Positions 23,843 to 30,817 of a stretch of DNA of 35,062 bases are shown one piece after another (positions within the stretch are counted from its first letter, which is position 1; each line of letters opens with the position of its first letter). The position numbers were made by a program, and so were the translations under genes. This DNA comes from a virus. The stretch is taken from the IMG/VR virus record IMGVR_UViG_3300033143_003178, positions 1 to 35,062 of that record. The stretch is one strand, 5' to 3'. The notes beneath the pieces are model-generated. The model saw only the letters and a list, made by a program, of their open reading frames with translations, did no database searches and had not been told where the DNA came from.

Positions 23843-24298
23843 ATGGAAATAGAAAAAGCAAAATATACAAATGAAAATCAAGATGGAGTTGTTTTAACTT
23901 TTAAAGATGGTACGATTTTTTCTATACCTAGTTTAGAAATTAGATACCAATATACAGATCTATTTAATGAGTGGGTCGAAAATGGTGGTATAGTAGAGGC
24001 ATTTTTGACGCAAACTGAATTGTTTGCTAATGCAACCGAGGATTTTACAAACAAAACAAATCTATTTATCTATGCAAAAATAAATGAATACAATGTTGCA
24101 AATGGAACTGCTTTTGATAATATTCATAATTGCGAAAGCTATTCAAGACTTGACGGGTACACACATCAAGTGTGGTGCTTGCAGGCTTGGACTTGGAGCG
24201 CAAGAGTATGGGAAGCAGTAAGAAATTATCAAACTTCTATCACAAGCATTCCGACAGATGAAGAATTTCAAACAGTTTTAAATGATGTTGGTTTTTAA
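23843..24298 (+). CDS. Possible tail fibre assembly or fibre-associated protein
   Basis: A 151-residue protein 11 bases after the fibre gene, ribosome-binding site AAAGG. The N terminus (YTNENQDGVVLTFKDG) and the aromatic C-terminal stretch (YTHQVWCLQAWTWSARVWEA) are common in small proteins after fibre genes that act as fibre chaperones. Specific function not proven. Confidence 0.55.
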   Translation: MEIEKAKYTNENQDGVVLTFKDGTIFSIPSLEIRYQYTDLFNEWVENGGIVEAFLTQTELFANATEDFTNKTNLFIYAKINEYNVANGTAFDNIHNCESYSRLDGYTHQVWCLQAWTWSARVWEAVRNYQTSITSIPTDEEFQTVLNDVGF

Positions 24299-24307
24299 AG
24301 GAAACAA

Positions 24308-24697
24308 ATGAGTTATTTTAAAGAAAACAACATAAAATTACAAGTTCCGCAAGCCGGAGAGGTTAGAGTTTTACTAGAAGATTTTACTTATAATTCTGAC
24401 AAAGATGGTGGCATAGTTATCAAAGCAGGACTTGACACAGATTTAGGAAGCATACCAAAAGTATTAAGAGGAATATTTCCGAACGATGGAAAAGCAATGT
24501 TTGGTTATATCTTGCACGACTTTCTATATCGTGATGGTAGATTTTCAAGAAACAAATCTGATGATATTTTAGAAGAAGCTATGAAAACTCTTGGTGTTTC
24601 GTGGTGGAGAAGAAAATCCGTTCGATGGGGTTTGAAAATCGGTGGCGGAAGTGCTTGGAAACGACACAGGGGAAACGATGCGAAAAAAGATGCGTAA
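24308..24697 (+). CDS. DUF1353 family protein (lysis region)
   Basis: A 129-residue protein with the DUF1353 signature: ITDLGSIPK-type segment (here DTDLGSIPKVLRGIF), YILHDFLYRDGRFSR and a C-terminal WGLKIGGGSAWKR. These proteins occur beside phage lysis genes; biochemical function is unknown, but a conserved HD pair suggests peptidoglycan or metal binding. Confidence 0.8.
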   Translation: MSYFKENNIKLQVPQAGEVRVLLEDFTYNSDKDGGIVIKAGLDTDLGSIPKVLRGIFPNDGKAMFGYILHDFLYRDGRFSRNKSDDILEEAMKTLGVSWWRRKSVRWGLKIGGGSAWKRHRGNDAKKDA

Positions 24698-24848
24698 TGG
24701 TATTGCTGAAACGGTTTTAATCGCTCTAATCGCTTTAACTTCAACAGCACTTACGATCGTTTTTGAAAAAGAAACAAACAATAAGATAACAAAAATATTT
24801 TATGATTCAAACAATACCGAATGTATAAAGCAAATTGAAATAAAATAA
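24678..24848 (+). CDS. Small single-span membrane protein, lysis-associated
   Basis: It overlaps the DUF1353 gene end in another frame, with GGGGAAACG before the ATG. The 56-residue product has a basic N terminus, a membrane helix (AETVLIALIALTSTALTIVF) and a polar C-terminal tail with one Cys. It could be a holin, antiholin or spanin-like component. Another in-frame ATG lies 12 bases later. Confidence 0.5.
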   Translation: MRKKMRNGIAETVLIALIALTSTALTIVFEKETNNKITKIFYDSNNTECIKQIEIK

Positions 24849-24857
24849 TGTTATAAT
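24849..24857 (+). promoter_or_regulatory. Extended -10 promoter TGTTATAAT
   Basis: Begins immediately after the preceding stop codon and sits 20 bases before the TTG start of the putative holin. The short leader contains only AAAAAGGAAC, a strong ribosome-binding site. Confidence 0.7.
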
Positions 24858-24876
24858 AAAACAAAAAGGAACTATT

Positions 24877-25287
24877 TTGACACCAGCACAACAAGCATTA
24901 AATGCTGAAATAAAAGAAACTGATGTTATCAAAGAAATTCACGATGAAGTTGGAAGCCTAAAAGACGGGCAATCTGAAATTAAAAGAATGATTGATAAAA
25001 ATGAAAAAGAAGCAATTGAACAGTTTGAAAAAGGATCAGCTATGTTTAAAAAATTAAATGGCGAGATCGAGAACATAAAAGGTCAAATAAAGGATGGGTT
25101 TAAACAGCAATCAAGTGAGCTAAACGGTTTTATAGCTGAAATGAAAGATGATAGAATCGAAAAGCTTTCAAAACAGATTGACAGACGAAAAGAGTTTTGG
25201 AGTGGTGTTGCTAAAACTGTTCTGGCAGCAGTTCTTATAACAGTAGCGGTTTATGTTTTAGCAAAGTTCGGTATAACTACAAAGTAA
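24877..25287 (+). CDS. Coiled-coil protein with C-terminal membrane anchor (XhlA-like or holin candidate)
   Basis: Start TTG after AAAAAGGAAC. The 136-residue product has a long charged coiled coil (about residues 14-108) with DGQSEIKRMIDKNEKEAIEQ, and then a hydrophobic segment (VLAAVLITVAVYVLAKF) near the end. This resembles hemolysin XhlA-type and similar membrane-associated lysis proteins. The low-efficiency TTG start would suit a dose-sensitive lysis protein. Confidence 0.6.
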   Translation: MTPAQQALNAEIKETDVIKEIHDEVGSLKDGQSEIKRMIDKNEKEAIEQFEKGSAMFKKLNGEIENIKGQIKDGFKQQSSELNGFIAEMKDDRIEKLSKQIDRRKEFWSGVAKTVLAAVLITVAVYVLAKFGITTK

Positions 25288-25291
25288 GAAA

Positions 25292-25525
25292 ATGGACTCA
25301 TACAAGGGTATTAGTAAACAGAAACATAATTCGTGGACAGGGTGGCAATATATAAACACCTATCACGATTTATCAAAAGCTAATTATAAAATATCTTTAG
25401 AAGCAGACAAACCTCTTCAAGACCTCGTAAAAAAACACTACTACTATAAAAAATTCAATATCGTATTTTTCAACATTTCCATTTATGTAATATTTTATAT
25501 AATCGGATCTTTATTAACAAACTAA
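25292..25525 (+). CDS. Small membrane protein in the lysis cassette
   Basis: A 77-residue protein starting four bases after the coiled-coil gene. The N-terminal 50 residues are polar, and the final 20 (IVFFNISIYVIFYIIGSLL) make a membrane span with its C terminus at the surface. No family recognised; lysis role inferred from position. Confidence 0.55.
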   Translation: MDSYKGISKQKHNSWTGWQYINTYHDLSKANYKISLEADKPLQDLVKKHYYYKKFNIVFFNISIYVIFYIIGSLLTN

Positions 25526-25538
25526 AAGGATCAAGCAA

Positions 25539-25928
25539 ATGGCACTAATAGACAACATAAAAGAATCAGAGGGATTTAGAGGCGAAAGTTATTTAGACAG
25601 CTTAGATATACCCACGATTGGCTTTGGCACTAAGCTTCCACTTGATGAAGATGAAGCGGAACTTATTTTAAAACATAGATTGCAAAAAAAAGTGAATCAC
25701 TTATTGAGAGTTAAACCAATAGTTATTAGGCTACCACTTGAAAAACAAGAAGCATTGTTCGAAATGGCTTATCAGCTTGGAGTAAATGGCTTATTAAAGT
25801 TTAAAATGATGTGGTTAGCATTAGAGCAATTTAATTATAAAGAAGCTGGTGTAGAAGCTCGTGATAGTAGATGGTATAAACAAACCACAAACAGAGCCGA
25901 AAAGATTGCCAGAATCCTAGAAAGCTAA
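25539..25928 (+). CDS. Endolysin, T4-type lysozyme (GH24)
   Basis: A 129-residue muramidase. The catalytic triad of T4 lysozyme is visible at the same numbering: Glu11 (IKESEGFRG), Asp20 (SYLDSLD) and Thr26 (IPTIGFGT). The C-terminal half keeps EALFEMAYQLGVNGLLKFK and WYKQTTNRAEKIARIL, the conserved helices. It is shorter than T4 lysozyme (164 aa) but complete in the core. It has no signal peptide, so it needs a holin. The next small membrane gene overlaps its stop (TAATG). Confidence 0.93.
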   Translation: MALIDNIKESEGFRGESYLDSLDIPTIGFGTKLPLDEDEAELILKHRLQKKVNHLLRVKPIVIRLPLEKQEALFEMAYQLGVNGLLKFKMMWLALEQFNYKEAGVEARDSRWYKQTTNRAEKIARILES

Positions 25929-26032
25929 TGTTCAATAAAAAAGAACTTATCATAATAGCAACACTAAGCGCAACAGCCGTTGGTGTTATGATCCTTGCAG
26001 TAGCGATAATAAACTGCACAAAAGCCCCTTAA
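25928..26032 (+). CDS. 34-residue membrane peptide after the endolysin
   Basis: Starts in a TAATG overlap with the endolysin, so it is translationally coupled. One membrane helix (LIIIATLSATAVGVMILAVAII) is followed by NCTKAP. A cysteine right after the helix resembles a lipoprotein site, although Asn at -1 is unusual. It may be a small spanin or holin partner. Its stop is directly followed by the parS-like site. Confidence 0.5.
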   Translation: MFNKKELIIIATLSATAVGVMILAVAIINCTKAP

Positions 26033-26048
26033 TGTTTCACGTGTAACA
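26033..26048. other. parS-like centromere site
   Basis: TGTTTCACGTGTAACA matches the near-universal bacterial parS palindrome TGTTTCACGTGAAACA at 15 of 16 positions, with both outer TGTT/AACA arms and the CACGTG core intact. It is GC-rich in an AT-rich gap. The phage has no parA or parB, so the reader would be the host ParB. Confidence 0.65.
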
Positions 26049-26098
26049 TTGACTATTTCATTAAATCCGTTCAAATTTCATTATTTTTAAGAGTATTC

Positions 26099-26120
26099 AA
26101 AGTATTTAAAGGTATACTTT
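26099..26120 (+). promoter_or_regulatory. Promoter and inverted repeat before the ribbon-helix-helix gene
   Basis: AAAGTAT (26099-26105) and ATACTTT (26114-26120) form a 7+7 inverted repeat with an eight-base spacer. The right arm covers a likely -10 (TATACT, 26113-26118). A regulator bound here would block the promoter; the RHH protein encoded just downstream is the natural candidate for autoregulation. Confidence 0.5.
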
Positions 26121-26147
26121 TACATATCAATTGAAAAGGAAGTAAAG

Positions 26148-26294
26148 ATGAAAGAAAAACAAAAGATGTTAAAGGTCGATGAAACTACTCACACGATGCT
26201 CAAATCACAAGCAGCAACAGCAGGAAGAAGTATGAAAGAATATTTAAAACTCTGTTTAATATCTTGCAAAAGTCAAGCAGGCACAAAATGTTAG
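26148..26294 (+). CDS. Ribbon-helix-helix DNA-binding regulator
   Basis: A 48-residue protein after AAAAGGAAGTAAAG. The layout KMLKVDETTHTMLKSQA (strand and first helix) and GRSMKEYLKLCL (second helix) is that of Arc/CopG/ParG-type RHH proteins, which dimerise and read DNA with a paired strand. It is the first gene after the lysis block and heads the recombination operon. It lies 100 bases after the parS-like site, so a link with partition or with promoter control is possible. Confidence 0.68.
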   Translation: MKEKQKMLKVDETTHTMLKSQAATAGRSMKEYLKLCLISCKSQAGTKC

Positions 26295-26386
26295 CAATTG
26301 CTATAGTTTTATTGTTATCAGGAATCACAATATTAATGATTGAAGATTATTTAGAGAGCAATCGCAAGTGGGGTGAAAACAGATGA
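26288..26386 (+). CDS. 32-residue membrane peptide
   Basis: Overlaps the RHH gene end and the next gene start (ATGA). It has one hydrophobic helix at the N terminus (MLAIAIVLLLSGITILMI) and a charged tail. Function unknown. Confidence 0.45.
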   Translation: MLAIAIVLLLSGITILMIEDYLESNRKWGENR

Positions 26387-26535
26387 ATGATTTAGAAGAA
26401 TTTGTTAAATCAATGTTAAAGTCACTAAGTGAATCAAATACCGACAAAGACAGATATTTGAACGGGTATTGTGACGGTTTAGAAATGGTATTAAAACGAA
26501 TTAAAGATGAAAAGGATTTAAAAGATGGAAAATAA
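26383..26535 (+). CDS. Hypothetical acidic-helical protein, 50 residues
   Basis: Starts in an ATGA overlap and overlaps the start of the annealase gene by 11 bases. It is a charged helix with one Cys. Function unknown; coupling suggests it belongs to the recombination operon. Confidence 0.5.
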   Translation: MNDLEEFVKSMLKSLSESNTDKDRYLNGYCDGLEMVLKRIKDEKDLKDGK

Positions 26536-27121
26536 CATAGGGATCTATAAAAAAATAAATGAGATAATGAAAAAAGTTTCACAAGTTTCAAAAGATGGAA
26601 AATTAGGCTTTGGAAATAATCAATTTTCAATAGTCACACATGATAAAGTTTTATCAGTAGTTAGACAACATTTTGTTGATGCAGGTGTTATCGTAGTTCC
26701 GTATCAAGTTGAAAAAGGTGTATCGGTTGCAGGTAAAACAGCAAAAGGTGGCGATAAAATAAGAATGGAAGCACTTTATGATGTTTCTTTTATCGATGTT
26801 AATGATGGATCAAAAATAGTGATAAGATCAGAAGCTCATGCAGAAGATTTTTCAGACAAAGGTGCAAATAAATGTTTGACTTATGCAGTAAAAAATGCAC
26901 TTTTAAAAATATTAATGCTTCAAACGGGTGATGATATAAATCAAGAAGTTGCAAACAAAGTAAATGACAAACAGCGTGTGATACTTCAAAACTTAGTGGA
27001 CAGCACGAAAACTAATATGGATGAATTTTTAACATATTATGGCGCAACAACCTATGCAGATTTCCCACAATCATATTTTCAAGGTGCAGTGGATAAGCTT
27101 CAAAAAAAGGCTAAAAAATGA
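26525..27121 (+). CDS. erf: Erf-family single-strand annealing protein
   Basis: A 198-residue protein of the P22 Erf type. The conserved core is visible: IYKKINEIMKKVSQVSKDGK at the start, then VRQHFVDAGVIVVP, IEA-type strands (MEALYDVSFIDVNDGS) and the block DFSDKGANKCLTYAVKNALLKIL, typical of Erf. It anneals single strands in recombination and in circularisation of a permuted genome. SSB, NinG and Gp157 in the same genome are its usual partners. The C-terminal 60 residues are helical. Confidence 0.9.
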   Translation: MENNIGIYKKINEIMKKVSQVSKDGKLGFGNNQFSIVTHDKVLSVVRQHFVDAGVIVVPYQVEKGVSVAGKTAKGGDKIRMEALYDVSFIDVNDGSKIVIRSEAHAEDFSDKGANKCLTYAVKNALLKILMLQTGDDINQEVANKVNDKQRVILQNLVDSTKTNMDEFLTYYGATTYADFPQSYFQGAVDKLQKKAKK

Positions 27122-27390
27122 ATGTAAGCTTTGATGGATTAAGAACAAATGCAACTAGAAGTATGAATAGATTATATGATACAGTTAAAGATATTGTAGA
27201 GTGTGGAGAATATCACACTTTATCAACAGATGAAAAACAAGAGTTGATTGAAAAATTTAATGAAGCCGCTCAATATGTAGATATTTTTAATTGTTTATAT
27301 GATGATAAGGTTGAAGATGATTTTAACAATATGGAAAATTTAAGTATTGATAGGCTTGATGAACTAAATGAGGAAGATGAAGATGAATAA
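27118..27390 (+). CDS. Hypothetical acidic protein
   Basis: A 90-residue protein in an ATGA overlap with erf. Strongly acidic, mostly helical, with a Glu/Asp-rich end. Its 3' end overlaps the Gp157 gene by eight bases. It could be a partner of the recombination proteins. No family recognised. Confidence 0.55.
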   Translation: MNVSFDGLRTNATRSMNRLYDTVKDIVECGEYHTLSTDEKQELIEKFNEAAQYVDIFNCLYDDKVEDDFNNMENLSIDRLDELNEEDEDE

Positions 27391-27892
27391 AAATATAACT
27401 GAAAGGTTTGAAACAAAACTTGAAACAGCAGAGCAAAACAATATAGTTGCGATTTTAGACGCTAAGCTAGAAGCTACAAGCCCAGAACGAGTTGTGGATT
27501 ATGTTTCGTTTGGGATTGATAATTTAACTTCAAGAATCGCACGAATGAAAGAAGCAAAAAAAGAGCTTGACGAATTAATTAAATTAGATGAAGCGCAAGT
27601 TGATACAATTAAACATGGTGCTTCTGAATGGTTGAGCGAAACAGGAATCGATAGCTTAAAAGGTGACAGAGTTTCTTCAATGAAGATAACCACACCAAAA
27701 GCAAAAGAAGATTTAGTTGTAACCGATGAACTTGCTTTAATCAACAAGGGATATTTCAAAACAGTTCTTGACAAAACAGCAGTTAAAAAAGCTATTCAAG
27801 ATGGTATTGAAGTTGATGGTGCAAATATTGAAGTCACACATCAAAGTGAAACATTGACAGTTTATAAGAAGCGAAATGTTATTAAATCTTAA
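27383..27892 (+). CDS. Gp157-family protein
   Basis: The ATG at 27383 follows GAGGAAGATGAAG and is preferred over an in-frame ATA/AGG-rich upstream extension. The 169-residue product matches the siphovirus Gp157 family: an N-terminal helix, EAKKELDELIKL, ASEWLSETGIDSLKGDRVSSMKI and the strand block TVLDKTAVKKAIQDGIEVDGANI. It usually neighbours Erf or Sak proteins. Phages with this family were linked to host resistance to infection; molecular role unclear. Confidence 0.85.
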   Translation: MNKNITERFETKLETAEQNNIVAILDAKLEATSPERVVDYVSFGIDNLTSRIARMKEAKKELDELIKLDEAQVDTIKHGASEWLSETGIDSLKGDRVSSMKITTPKAKEDLVVTDELALINKGYFKTVLDKTAVKKAIQDGIEVDGANIEVTHQSETLTVYKKRNVIKS

Positions 27893-28277
27893 AAAAACTC
27901 CACAAGGTTTTATCCCTTGTGATGAAGCAACAACAAAGGCATTTAATAAAGTAAAAGATGGTTATGATATTTTCGCAGAATACAAACCAAGAAGAAATAT
28001 GAAGTTTCATAAAAAATATTTCGCACTTTTAAATGCAGTTGTTATCCACCAAGATCATTATAAAACGGTTGATAATTTACATGAGGCGATTAAATTTAAA
28101 GCAGGGTATTATGAAACAATAATCCCACTTGAAAGAGAGGCATTTTTAAAAACAAAATCAATTTCTTTCCACTCTATGAATAACCAGGAGTTTGAAGAAT
28201 TTTATAGCGTTGCACTTGACGAGTGTATAAAGTTAGTTTCGGAAGAATCTGTAAACGAGATAATTAAATTTTTGTAA
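27876..28277 (+). CDS. DUF1367 family protein
   Basis: A 133-residue protein overlapping the Gp157 gene by 17 bases. FAEYKPRRNMKFHKKYFALLNAV, then FKAGYYETI and ISFHSMNNQEFEEFYSVAL are hallmark segments of DUF1367, found in replication and Nin regions of many phages and plausibly nucleic-acid binding. Function unknown. Confidence 0.85.
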   Translation: MLLNLKKTPQGFIPCDEATTKAFNKVKDGYDIFAEYKPRRNMKFHKKYFALLNAVVIHQDHYKTVDNLHEAIKFKAGYYETIIPLEREAFLKTKSISFHSMNNQEFEEFYSVALDECIKLVSEESVNEIIKFL

Positions 28278-28321
28278 AATAGCTACTATGGCCACAAAAG
28301 CAACAAAACGGTAACATAACC

Positions 28322-28350
28322 TTGACATTGGGAAATATAACAGTTATAAT
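28322..28350 (+). promoter_or_regulatory. Consensus sigma-70 promoter of the NUMOD4-HNH gene
   Basis: TTGACA (28322-28327), 17-base spacer, TATAAT (28345-28350): a perfect consensus promoter, 20 bases before the ATG. It gives the endonuclease gene its own transcription inside the recombination operon. Confidence 0.85.
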
Positions 28351-28369
28351 TTTAATGAAAGGGGATTTT

Positions 28370-28960
28370 ATGACAGATATTCCAAATTATGAGAGCCTTT
28401 ATGCAGTTACTAAAGATGGCCAGATATGGAGTTATCCAAAAACTAATAAATATGTAAAGCATCTAAAAGGTGCTTGGCTAAAAAAAACAGTTGACAATGG
28501 TTATGAATATGTAGGCTTATATAAAAGTAAGAGGCCTAAAAAAACATCAGTCCATAGAATAGTAGCCATTACTTTTTTACCAAATCCATATAAGTTACCA
28601 GAGGTAAATCATATTGATGGTAATAAGCTAAATAATAATGTTGAAAATTTAGAGTGGTGCACAAGTAAATATAATTCAGAACACGCTCAAAAATTAGGAC
28701 TAAACAATATAAGCGATAAAAACAAAGAGGCCACAAGAGAAAGAATTAAGAAGTATAACAACTCCGTAGAAGGAAGAAAAAATGCTTCAAAATTAGGAAA
28801 ATCTAAAAGAAAATTAACAGAAAAGCAAGTGCACGATATATTACACAGGTGTAATGTTATTGGCCTAAGTGCATATTCAATATGTAAAGAATATGGAGTA
28901 AGTAAACCTACAATATTAAAAATATTAAAAGGTGAAACATATAAGGAATTTCAATTATGA
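28370..28960 (+). CDS. Homing-type HNH endonuclease with NUMOD4 and C-terminal helix-turn-helix
   Basis: The ATG at 28370 follows GAAAGGGG; an upstream in-frame TTG at 28322 is the -35 box and is rejected. The 196-residue product begins IPNYESLYAVTKDGQIWS (NUMOD4), then VHRIVAITFLPNP and VNHIDGNKLNNNVENLEWCT (HNH_3; H62, H81, N89/N93), and closes with a helix-turn-helix (SAYSICKEYGVSKPTILKIL). All parts of an active nuclease are present. It sits in a gap between DUF1367 and ssb, again without damaging a gene. Confidence 0.92.
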   Translation: MTDIPNYESLYAVTKDGQIWSYPKTNKYVKHLKGAWLKKTVDNGYEYVGLYKSKRPKKTSVHRIVAITFLPNPYKLPEVNHIDGNKLNNNVENLEWCTSKYNSEHAQKLGLNNISDKNKEATRERIKKYNNSVEGRKNASKLGKSKRKLTEKQVHDILHRCNVIGLSAYSICKEYGVSKPTILKILKGETYKEFQL

Positions 28961-29451
28961 GCTACAATAAAATTATTTTAGTTGGCCACCTCACTCGTGA
29001 TATACAATTAAATTATTCAGCAGGTGGAACAGCAATCGCAAATACAGCAATTGCAACAAGTCGCAAATTCACTTCAAACGGTGAAAAAAAAGAGGAAGTT
29101 TGTTTTGTTGATATAACTTCATTTGGTAGGGGTGGTGAGATCTTGAATCAATATTGTAAAAAAGGATCAAAGGTTTTAATCGAGGGGAGATTAAATTTCG
29201 ATCAATGGGTCGATAAAGACGGAAACAAAAGATCTAAACATTCGGTAATAGTTGAAACAATGCAAATGCTTGATAGTAAAGGCGATAATCAGAACACAAA
29301 CAATTCGCAGCCACTACAACAGCAGCAACAAAGCTATGCTCAACAGCAACAAGCGACAGCATACAGAGCGCCAGAAGTTGTTCAAGAAAACATACCAAAA
29401 GATGAAAACAAAACTCCACAGCTTGAAGATCAAGATGGAATACCATTTTAG
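28957..29451 (+). CDS. ssb: Single-stranded DNA-binding protein
   Basis: A 164-residue OB-fold protein: YNKIILVGHLTRDIQLNYS, IATSRKFT and EEVCFVDITSFGRGGEILNQY are the usual SSB core, then a Gln/Asn-rich linker. The tail ends EDQDGIPF, where most bacterial SSBs have DDIPF, so the partner-binding tip is kept with one Gly change. It protects single strands for Erf annealing and replication. The start overlaps the HNH stop. Confidence 0.93.
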   Translation: MSYNKIILVGHLTRDIQLNYSAGGTAIANTAIATSRKFTSNGEKKEEVCFVDITSFGRGGEILNQYCKKGSKVLIEGRLNFDQWVDKDGNKRSKHSVIVETMQMLDSKGDNQNTNNSQPLQQQQQSYAQQQQATAYRAPEVVQENIPKDENKTPQLEDQDGIPF

Positions 29452-29566
29452 GTGTGTAAAATGTAACATTACATATATGCCAAATGTAAAAGTTTGTCAT
29501 ATATGTAATAAAAAGTTAATTAAAACATATAAAATTAAGTGGTTGAGGGATAGCACCGAAAGATGA
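29435..29566 (+). CDS. Small zinc-ribbon protein overlapping ssb
   Basis: 43 residues starting inside the ssb end in another frame (no clear ribosome-binding site, probable coupling). CVKC (about residues 7-10) and CHIC (about 21-24) form a classic four-cysteine zinc ribbon followed by a basic tail. Function unknown. A hairpin ATAGCAC/GTGCTAT (29550-29556 with 29573-29579) spans its stop codon. Confidence 0.55.
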   Translation: MEYHFRCVKCNITYMPNVKVCHICNKKLIKTYKIKWLRDSTER

Positions 29567-29665
29567 AAGACAGTGCTATTTAAAACTAAACCGAAAGGGA
29601 TTTCGTAGATACCTTGTGATATGAGCCAAAAGGACAGGATAATTATATCATTTTAATATTAATTC

Positions 29666-29674
29666 TGGTATAAT
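29666..29674 (+). promoter_or_regulatory. Extended -10 promoter TGGTATAAT
   Basis: In the 195-base gap after the zinc-ribbon gene. The start site would be near 29681, giving a leader of about 80 bases with two hairpins. Confidence 0.7.
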
Positions 29675-29680
29675 TGTTTC

Positions 29681-29754
29681 AATAAGACCTTTAGCAGGCA
29701 CAGCATAACGGATAGTGAAATTATCTATCCAACCTGTATATCTAAATACAGGAG
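29681..29754 (+). promoter_or_regulatory. Structured leader with the ribosome-binding site in a hairpin
   Basis: Hairpin 1: GGATAG (29710-29715)/CTATCC (29725-29730). Hairpin 2: CCTGTAT (29733-29739)/ATACAGG (29746-29752) with a six-base loop; its right arm contains the AGG of the AGGAG ribosome-binding site (29750-29754), seven bases before the ATG. Translation should be low unless the hairpin opens. Confidence 0.6.
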
Positions 29755-29761
29755 AAATCTA

Positions 29762-30166
29762 ATGAAATTTTGTAAAAGTTGCGAAACTGAAAAAAACGAA
29801 GAATTGTTTTATGTAAGCAATAAGCTTAAAGACAAAAGGGCATTTTACTGCAAAGAGTGTTATGAGAGTAGTAGAAAAAAAAGACATCAAACAAAAAATG
29901 GCTTAATTTCTAAAATATACACCAACCAAAAATGTAGTTCTAGAAAAAGAGGACACAAAGAGCCTTTATATACTAAAGCTGAATTAGAACTATGGTTATT
30001 AGCAAAACCTTTGTTTCACAAACTGTTTAATGAATGGGTCAATAGTGGGTACGATAGAATGTTGTCGCCTAGTGTTGATAGAAAAAAGGATGACCAGGGA
30101 TATTCTTTCGGAAAAATAAAACAAGCAAAAGGTTTTATTTGGGAGTTTGCAGATGCCGTACAATAA
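29762..30166 (+). CDS. Zinc-ribbon endonuclease-like protein, copy 1
   Basis: A 134-residue protein with CKSC and CKEC near the N terminus, a basic middle (KTKNGLISKIYTNQKCSSRK), and then the block SGYDRMLSPSVDRKKDDQGYSFGKIK. The Ser-x-Asp-Arg ... Gly-Tyr-Ser-x-x-x-Ile motif occurs in many orphan phage genes thought to be homing endonucleases of an HNH-related kind. It is paralogous to the gene at 32669. It has its own promoter and a leader that buries its ribosome-binding site, as seen for homing nucleases in T4. Confidence 0.65.
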   Translation: MKFCKSCETEKNEELFYVSNKLKDKRAFYCKECYESSRKKRHQTKNGLISKIYTNQKCSSRKRGHKEPLYTKAELELWLLAKPLFHKLFNEWVNSGYDRMLSPSVDRKKDDQGYSFGKIKQAKGFIWEFADAVQ

Positions 30167-30263
30167 CAAAAATAAAGCTTTAATTGAAAAAGAGCTGAAA
30201 AAGAATCCAGAATTGACAAGTGGAGAACTTGCGCAAATTATAAAAAAGGTTAAAAATGTTTAA
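30153..30263 (+). CDS. 36-residue hypothetical peptide
   Basis: Overlaps the preceding gene and the dUTPase ATG. The sequence ends ELTSGELAQIIKKVKNV, which could be one helix-turn-helix unit. Low confidence because of its size; it may only couple translation into the dUTPase. Confidence 0.35.
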   Translation: MPYNNKNKALIEKELKKNPELTSGELAQIIKKVKNV

Positions 30264-30801
30264 AATATTAACAGATGGTTGTGAGCCAACCAGAGGAAGC
30301 AAATATAGTGCTTGTATAGATTTATATGCAAGTGAAGATGTAACAATAGGAGCAGGAGAGACTAAACTTGTAGGGCTTGGAGTTGCGATAAATAGTGCCG
30401 AATTAGCACACATAGCAAGATATCATTCTATTGATAATGCCCCTACTAATATAATAGATTACGAACAATATTTAAAAAATCATATAGAATTTTTCTATAA
30501 AACTCACTATCTCCAACTAATGCTAAGAAGTTCACTTGGTAAAAAAGGTCTTACTCTTCCTAATGGTGTCGGGGTGATTGACCTAGACTATAAAGATGAA
30601 ATCAAAATGATTATCCATTATCCTCTTGAAGTTTTAAGAAAAAAAGGTGTAGCAATAGCAGTTCCGGCTTCTAGTCGTAGGTTTACGATTGAAAAAGGGG
30701 ATAAGATAGGTCAAATAACTCTACTAGAACATAAGTCATATTTATTCGGTATAGATACAGAAGAAAAAAGAAATGGTGGTTTTGGATCAAGTGGAAGTTA
30801 A
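30256..30801 (+). CDS. dut: dUTPase, trimeric type, with internal insertion
   Basis: Converts dUTP to dUMP, protecting phage DNA from uracil. All five motifs are present: SACIDLYA, RSSLGKKGL, NGVGVIDLDYKDEI, EKGDKIGQI and GGFGSSG. The length is 181 residues, above the usual 140-150, because about 35 extra residues (roughly 48-84, acidic and Tyr-rich) lie between motifs 1 and 2. In some phage dUTPases an extra segment of this sort mediates non-enzymatic signalling; whether that holds here is open. Confidence 0.9.
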   Translation: MFKILTDGCEPTRGSKYSACIDLYASEDVTIGAGETKLVGLGVAINSAELAHIARYHSIDNAPTNIIDYEQYLKNHIEFFYKTHYLQLMLRSSLGKKGLTLPNGVGVIDLDYKDEIKMIIHYPLEVLRKKGVAIAVPASSRRFTIEKGDKIGQITLLEHKSYLFGIDTEEKRNGGFGSSGS

Positions 30802-30817
30802 ACTAAACAAAGATACA

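Noticed and set aside
28322-28369. N-terminal extension of the NUMOD4-HNH gene starting at TTG 28322
   Set aside because: That TTG is the -35 box of a perfect promoter; the ATG at 28370 has the ribosome-binding site and NUMOD4 begins right there.
29252-29434. Frame overlapping ssb upstream of the small zinc-ribbon gene
   Set aside because: It is a shadow of ssb; only the part from 29435 has a zinc ribbon outside ssb.
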